A DNA stretch of 41,295 nt from Spirogloea muscicola (lineage: Eukaryota > Streptophyta > Zygnematophyceae > Spirogloeales > Spirogloeaceae): positions 1 to 41,295 of the forward strand of contig WELB01000159.1 in the NCBI GenBank assembly GCA_009602725.1, in the 5' to 3' direction. The notes under the pieces were generated by a model that had not been told where the DNA came from, searched no databases, and was given only the letters and a program-made list of their open reading frames with translations. Both the position numbers and the translations under genes were made by a program. Below, piece by piece: positions 35,157-41,295 of the stretch (within the stretch, counting starts at the first letter, position 1; every line of letters begins with the position of its first letter).

Positions 35157-35890
35157 TCACAATCTTTGGCACTATGCGTGATGCGGGGACTATCTTACAA
35201 TGGAGTTGTTGGGCTTGCCGCGCTCCGACAAGCGCGGCAAGCCATACGTGCGGCGTCTGGACGTGGTCGCCCCTCCCCCAAGCGGTGGGCCTCGTCTGCT
35301 CCTGGACATTATACTGATTGACGCTTTCAAAGCTGGAGCACCACCTCCACTGTGCCTGGCTGGGCAACGACCAGCGCGGAGCGCTAAAAGAAGAGGTATT
35401 TCCAGGACCACCCTCAAGGAGACCACTTCTATCCGTGCTTCATGGATGTCAACAATGGCTACGGCAAGGAATGGTCCGTCCTCCTCAGCATCTGGCCCAG
35501 CTGGTTGCCGCGAATCGCCGCAGTAGGGGCTGCATCTTGGGGCCCACTAGCATTCCGCAGGCGTTAGTTGCATGTCACAGAAATGCGGCTTTTGCTTAGC
35601 TGCAGCGCTCCCAAGCTCTGGCTAATTATCAGCGTGGTGGGCGCCCTCTAAGTCAGGCCACTGGCTTCCGTCGCGGTGCTCCGGCTCCCCACATTAGCCT
35701 GTCTGATTATTTTGTGCTCACTCGTGGGTATTAACGTCTTTTTCAGCCTGTATACACACTGTTACCTTAGCCCCCTTCAGCATAGGGCTTCGCATATGTA
35801 GCCCTACATTTTGCACTAGCTTTTGCCTGAGCACTGTACTGACTTATGGCCTGCCTTTCAATTCATGCGCACCGTGCGAATTCTCCTTTT
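35157..35890 (+). mobile_element. LINE 3' copy: endonuclease end plus 3' tail
   Basis: The frame from 35200 reads KPYVRRLDVVAPPPSGG, then LLLDIILIDAFKAG, matching the (R)LD-X14-D motif of 33715-33790. The zinc motif is missing, so truncation is closer to the 3' end than in the other copies. The 3' tail (35600-35890) carries CAGCGCTCCCAAGC, TGTGCTCACTCGTGGGTATT, TTGCACTAGCTTTTGCCTGA and TTCATGCGCACCGTGCG. Confidence 0.85.
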
Positions 35891-35899
35891 CGCATTCAT

Positions 35900-37024
35900 C
35901 ATCCCCAGAACGTCCTATGATGTGCGACTCGGGCTACTGGCAAGAGGGCTGGTTCCAGAGAGTGCCACCACTTTTAATGCGGCTCTCCATTTGCAGCGTT
36001 CCCAGGCCCTAGCCACACATCGGGGAGTGAATAAGGTCAAATGGGCCGAGGAGATGAGTAAGAGGACTTACTGATGCTTCTCCATAGCCAGGCAAGATAG
36101 TGTATATGAGTGCAAGAAGAGTACAAGTAGTCCTTAACGAGGAGCTGGATTTCGTAGTTACTTATGTAAGGCAAGGATGTCAAATCAAGGCCAGGTCTGC
36201 TAACTCGAGGCGAAGGTCTACAGTACATATAGCTGAACCAAACAGATGAAGCGATTAAGTGGGTTGAGGATTGACTTAAGCTTACAAGTGGAAGCCAGGC
36301 TGCTCGCCTTGCTACTCACGCCTTAAAGAGCTGTCGTGCCATGTGTGTAGGATAAGTGGGTAGGTCCAACCACTCTACGTAAGAAGTCAAGTATGTTGAC
36401 AGTCACTATCTTATTCTCACGGCAGACGCCACTACTCAAGACATTCTTCTAGTGCAAATTGGTCACCTGAAGCGTGCTTAATCAGGTGGTAGGCAGGAGT
36501 GGCCGTCAGCAATTGCAGCCACCACGAGGTAGCCGCTGCTGTTGCATTCAGCACACTTCCTCTACATGCATGTAAGCAGGCAACCGGTCACATTATGTTA
36601 ATCGGCCATCTTCGGCAACCCAATTTCTGGCCTCAGCAATCTCTGACCTACCTCACTAACGCCAATGCTGGAGCTTGTGCTCTGCTGATACACAGCTCTC
36701 ACCACAGCATACTGCATGACTCACTTGACCCATGCATAGAGGTATGTGACGGAACAAGAGTCTCAAGTTGAGAGCCATGTGCTATGAATGAGATTCAGAT
36801 GGGTTAAGGAACCCAACCGCATTTGGTACATCACGTGATTGAGGCAGTGGGAATGCTCTTCATTAACAGGCTGCCCTATATAAATATTTGTGCCCTTCTG
36901 CTTGAGGTGCTACCTGCAGGGGGCTAAGTCGTAAAGGAATGCCTGACTATCTGAGGACCTCCCATCCCATCTGCGAATGGCCACAACTGGCATTGACATC
37001 ATAAGTTACGCCACCAGGGCTCTG
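35900..37024. other. Intergenic stretch, nothing assignable
   Basis: No coding pattern, clear repeat or RNA gene is seen. It lies downstream of the minus-strand GT47 gene and may include its 3' untranslated region. A minus-strand TGTAA is at about 36286-36282, rather far (740 bp) from that stop. Confidence 0.4.
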
Positions 37025-40000
37025 CTAAGTGGGAATAACAGGGACAGTAGACGAGCGCCGAGCTCTTCGCCCATGGGTATCCCCAACCGGTCTCCTCATC
37101 CTTTGCCGCCATGAGACTCCCTGCAAAGCGGCATCTTCGTCCTCAAGCAGTTCGTCAAGCTTACCAATGCTGCCGGTACCTTCTTCCCGCACCTCATCCG
37201 CCTTTGTTGGCACTTCTGTCCTGTGATCTTGGTCATCAGCAACCTCCACCGACAACCTCTCCACACTGGCAGCAGCCTGAGAGGGCTTGTGGCTGGACGT
37301 TGAGTCGAAGTGATTGTCCCCATTGGCAGCCACCACATCCTGCTCAGCAGGTCTTTGGTCTGCTGCCACCGGCCCTAGGTCTCTCAACAGGCCCTCCGCC
37401 TCACCTGGACGGACCTCCTCCTGAGGTGCTGGTTCAGAGGCAGGCGTCGAAGCCAGCTGTCCTGCATGATCTGTCCCAGCCACGAGCACAGCCCCTTGTT
37501 CTGCAGGTGCTGAAGCAGGTACTTCTTTGGGGTACTGCATGATGACCTCCTCTGACTTGCGGTACCGCAGCTGCTTGTGCAACGACAGCTTGAGTGCAGG
37601 TATTTTATTGGCAATTGCTCGCCATGTCATCTGCGTGGCATCCCCGGGCCAGCTGGGAAAGCGGTACTCAAAGTGATGCTCCACCTGCAGCAGCACGTGC
37701 ATCATTGAAAAGCCAGGCCTTAAAGTCACTACCCCGGATCACCAATCACAACACAATCCAACAGCTGTTCTTCGGACTTCTCAAACACAAGTCACAGAAG
37801 AGCAAGCCAAGAATCTTTCATCCATGGCCTTACAACTCTCCCCTTAGCTAATGATTTTCATCCTATACAGCTTGAAGGGCGCAGGTAGCACACACACTGC
37901 ATGCCCCTTGTGCCTCTGTTGTTGCCTGGTAGTGAAGGCAGCTGTTAGCACCTACTAAGATATCGTGAAACCCTGAACCCTAGATCCTAGATTCAATGAG
38001 GGCATGGCCGGGCTGGGGTGTCTGTCACCTGCTTCAGGCGATTCCAGAAAGTGGTCCATTCCTCCCCGTCAACGCCCCGCAAAAGTTGCACCAGGTGCCC
38101 TGGCCGCACAGCATCCTCTGCTCGTACAAAGACGCAAAATTCGCTGCAAATGGAAACATGGCCAAATATGAGGAGGACGCAAAGCCCTGATCTGCTGGCC
38201 ACAGCGCATACAGTGACAATATGTGACAGAGCTGATTCGAAGGGGATTGCAAAAGGTCACAAATGACCAGATCAACATTTTTGGAAGCAATACTGCTCTA
38301 AGAGCACTAGGCCTGCAACTTGCACCTGTAGTCCAGGAAGTCTTCGAAAGGAAGCTCAATATCGTCAGATATGATCACAGGAACGCAATGGCTGACGATG
38401 GCGTCGAACAACCGGTTGGAAGAAGGTGTGTCGCCAGCAAGATGCAGACAGAACTTGGATGACCGCATGCCGCTGGTCGCACTACGGATGCCGGTGCGCT
38501 GCGCAGCGCAATGAGTAGGTGAGCATGACTGGCAAGACATAGCCAAGCATGCAGTTGGGCAGTGCATCGCGCAAGCTTCTGATGTGATAGCCGGCTGAAG
38601 CTTGCTCAGCTGTCCAATGCTGCCAATCAAATACATGTACACGCCAAAAGCCCAGTGTTTTTTGACTCGTCCCAACTCGAAAGGCCCAGCTGACTAAGCT
38701 TGTCATAAGTGTCTTCTGCAACTGTGCTATGTGCCAGGACGACGCTGGGCCCCAGCGTCAACAGCAGACCTGGGTGTTTCCGGTGGAGAACTGGACGCCT
38801 GTCTCGTTCTTGAGCAAGTCATACAACCTTTGGCGTATGACACCTCCCTGCCAAGTTGCAAAACCAGCAGATGGTATTGACTGTCACAAAGGCAACTTGC
38901 ATGCAAACCAAGGTTTTGATGCAAGCTGGTCATGAATCAGAGCTGACGCAAAGGGGTTGTGTTATTGCCCTGCTCCACTGCAACAACCTGTAGCCTTGTC
39001 ACTAGCTTGCTGACTTTGACTGCAACATTGCGTACAGTACATGACCAAGAGCAGAGCCCGGCACCAGCTAAAAGTGCCTTAGTTGTAGCAGAACCGTGAT
39101 GGACAAGTGAGTCTCGAAAGCAGTTGGTATTGGCTTCTACCTCCTTGCGGACAATTGCGCCCTGGAAGAACAGCAACAGGTGCCGATCCTGGTAGCCATT
39201 ATAGTCCTCTTTGAAGGTGCCAATGACGTGCTTGTAGGGAGCGACAACGTCCTTCTCCATGTTAGCCACCGACTCATTGTAGCGGCCAAAATCAGCGACG
39301 ACAAACATAGCTGCACCCAGCTGTATAAGCAGAACTTCATTCAGTGTACTGATTATCGTGATTGTCCATTGCACTGCAGATCTGCCCATGACTATGCAAG
39401 GTCATCACTGGACCAGCCAAGCGCAAGCACACCTGTTCGCGAACAATGTGCATGCTGTTCGGGTGGTGGATGACCAGGAGGTGGTCCTGCCCCTCATACA
39501 GGTGCCACGTTGCGGTGGAGTTCAGGTACTTGACCAGCTTCAGCTGCAGCTCCTCATTCCTGTCCTGGAGGAGTGGAGAGGGCAACCTGTCAGCGCGAGC
39601 CTGTCAGCTGGACAGCAGGGAGACAAGTTCACCTGCAGCGGGCAGTGCCAACGTTCCCATATGACCTGGACCTTATCCTGGCTATTGTCCACCAGGACTG
39701 TAGCCTGCCCTCCGTCTGAAGACTCCAAGAATGTTGACAGGAAGACGCAATTGGGGCCTGCAAAGGACCAAAGGTCAGAGCGCTACTCCTGGTACCAGAA
39801 GCAGGCTTTCCAGCTAAGGAGTTGCTCACGAGAGGAACAATCTCAGTGGTGCCTCCCAAGGTAATGTTGGTGGGCTGGGCCATGGTCGTCCGATTCCCTG
39901 GCGCCGTGGTGTACCGGTTGTACGCCAGCGATGCGAAGAAGGGCACAAGCAGGATGTCAGCTTGCTCGGGATCCGGCACGCGCACAGCCACACACGGGTT

Positions 40001-41106
40001 GCGGCGCTCCTCCATGTCCGACGTCAGGACGTCCACGGTCAGCCAGTACTCGGGGCTGTGCTGCTGGTACATGGCCCCGGGGTACCTGCACCGCGTGTTG
40101 CCACCGCATGTTATGGAGATCGAGGTCGTCATACTAGCACCGCTGCCGGCAGCAACGGCAGCAGCAGCGGAGCCACTCATGACAACCTCTCATGCACACC
40201 TTGGGATGTCGGAGGCGTTGACAGGAAGGCGGTACATGTACTCCTTCTGCAGCATCCCGAAGTTGAACTCCCCTGGCAGGTCATACATGTACACCTTGAG
40301 CGCCGCGCTGGCCACCTCGCAGGACGCCGGCTTGGTCAGCACGCCGGCGAAGGGGTCCAGCTCCTCCTTGCGCTGCCGCCGGCTCTTTGACGTCATCGCT
40401 TCTCCGACCGCTTCCAGTGGCCGCCGCACACCAAACGTCCATGAGCGCGTTGGCCTGCCAGCAATTCGGGCGGGTCAATCCCAGCACCCAGGCACTCAGC
40501 CTCAGCATCGCTTGCCCGTGAGACTAAGTTGCGACTTAAGCTGGGCTCAAGCACAGAGCTGTCCCATCAAAGCCAGCACTATTGGCAGACTTGGCACACG
40601 ATGACATAGGTCACTCTCGAGCATGCCGAGTGCAACAAAGCGCAAGAGCTGCCAGACAGGTGTGTGCTCTTGACCACAAGGCCGAGCTGCCACATCGCCA
40701 TGACTCAGTGACGGTGTTGAGAAGCCTCTGCCAGTGCTGCCGAGCGAGCTCCTCGGCGTTGTCACCTGGTGGTGGCCCGCGTCCTGCCCGTTGCAAAGAG
40801 CGCCGAGTCGCGGTCCTGGGCGATGACGTCCTCGCGGCGGCTCTGGGCGAAGATGAGGCCGCTGCCCAGGAGGCCCAGCGCCACGGCGGCCAGCAGCCAC
40901 ATGCGGCGGGAGCGGCGGTCCGGGAGGTCGTGCGCCTTGGGCGAGCTGCGGTAGTGCGCGCCGTCGCCGCCGCCCTTCGCGTGGCGGCCGCTCTTGGCCA
41001 CCGCCATGGCGCCGGAGAAGGTCAGGAGGGTGCGCTTCACGAGGCCGCCGCCGCCGCCGCCACCGCCGTCGCCAGGGCCGGTGTCAGCGCCCCGGACGAC
41101 GGCCAT
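37025..41106 (-). CDS. Exostosin-family (GT47) glycosyltransferase, 9 exons, 748 aa
   Basis: Type II membrane glycosyltransferase, expected in the Golgi, adding sugars to cell-wall or matrix glycans; plant relatives include the ARAD/probable arabinosyltransferase group. Exons in transcript order: 41106-40766, 40454-40200, 40142-39830, 39564-39433, 39320-39141, 38847-38770, 38498-38326, 38143-38029, 37684-37025; all GT..AG and in phase. The N-terminal Gly-rich cytosolic part is followed by a membrane anchor at about residues 69-87 ([19 protein letters not shown]). The exostosin domain starts at LKVYMYDLP (166-174) and includes [72 protein letters not shown] (447-466) and [19 protein letters not shown], ending near [19 protein letters not shown]. 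Beyond residue about 575 comes a 170-residue acidic, Ala/Pro/Glu-rich tail not typical of the family. Donor sugar and acceptor cannot be told from sequence. Confidence 0.93.
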
Positions 41107-41295
41107 CACCGCTGCCCACAGTGCACGTCACAGCAAGCGACGGCCCGCCGGTGGCAACGACACCGCCACAGCCGCCGCGTCCCAGGCCCGAGCTTTGCTC
41201 CGCCTCCGCGCCTGGCTCAGCGCCGCCGGCAGCCCCGCCGGCGGGGCCGGCCGCAACAGCTGGCACGTCGTGCAACTGCAGCACTGCGCGCCGCG
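41107..41295. promoter_or_regulatory. GC-rich 5' leader and promoter-proximal region of the GT47 gene
   Basis: Directly upstream of the minus-strand start codon. It is strongly GC-rich with an inverted repeat around CCCCGCCGGCGGGG near 41233-41246. No TATA box is visible. Confidence 0.35.

Overview
This window is nuclear DNA of a eukaryotic green organism, most likely a chlorophyte green alga. Its genes are rich in introns with GT..AG borders. The four recognisable protein families are all of plant type: SLU7, a GARP-domain transcription factor, an AAE7-like acyl-activating enzyme and a GT47 exostosin-like glycosyltransferase. Four of the five genes have TGTAA, the usual green-algal poly(A) signal, within reach of their stop codons. 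I cannot name the species. There is no sign of bacterial operons, CRISPR or phage.

Layout. 1-3050: a decayed non-LTR retrotransposon (LINE) with reverse transcriptase, a C-terminal zinc motif and a restriction-like endonuclease, plus its repeat-rich 3' flank. 3356-7542 (+): a complete 12-exon SLU7 splicing-factor gene. 8681-14400: a 37-bp minisatellite, LINE fragments, a dispersed stem-loop repeat and a 386-bp CT microsatellite. 15036-15718: assembly gap. 15719-18132 (+): an unrecognised Ala/Gly-rich protein whose N-terminus lies in the gap. 18880-22952 (-): a peroxisomal acyl-activating enzyme containing a tandemly duplicated exon. 23040-24400: repeats. 25487-29154 (-): a GARP/MYB-like transcription factor with poly-Gln, its 5' end next to a second gap (29173-29506). 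30290-35890: dense LINE 3' pieces and stem-loop repeats. 37025-41106 (-): a complete 9-exon GT47 glycosyltransferase.

The genes do not form one pathway; they are separate nuclear loci divided by repeats. The two genes at 15719-18132 and 18880-22952 converge, and their poly(A) signals lie so close that their 3' ends should abut or overlap.

The most notable observation is in the acyl-activating enzyme. Two divergent, intact versions of the exon that carries the acyl-pocket and adenylation motif region sit in tandem, and phase rules allow only one of them per in-frame mRNA. This predicts two peroxisomal isoforms that differ in the substrate pocket. Also of interest is the LINE family, which ends in a zinc motif plus endonuclease and is associated with a very abundant stem-loop repeat.
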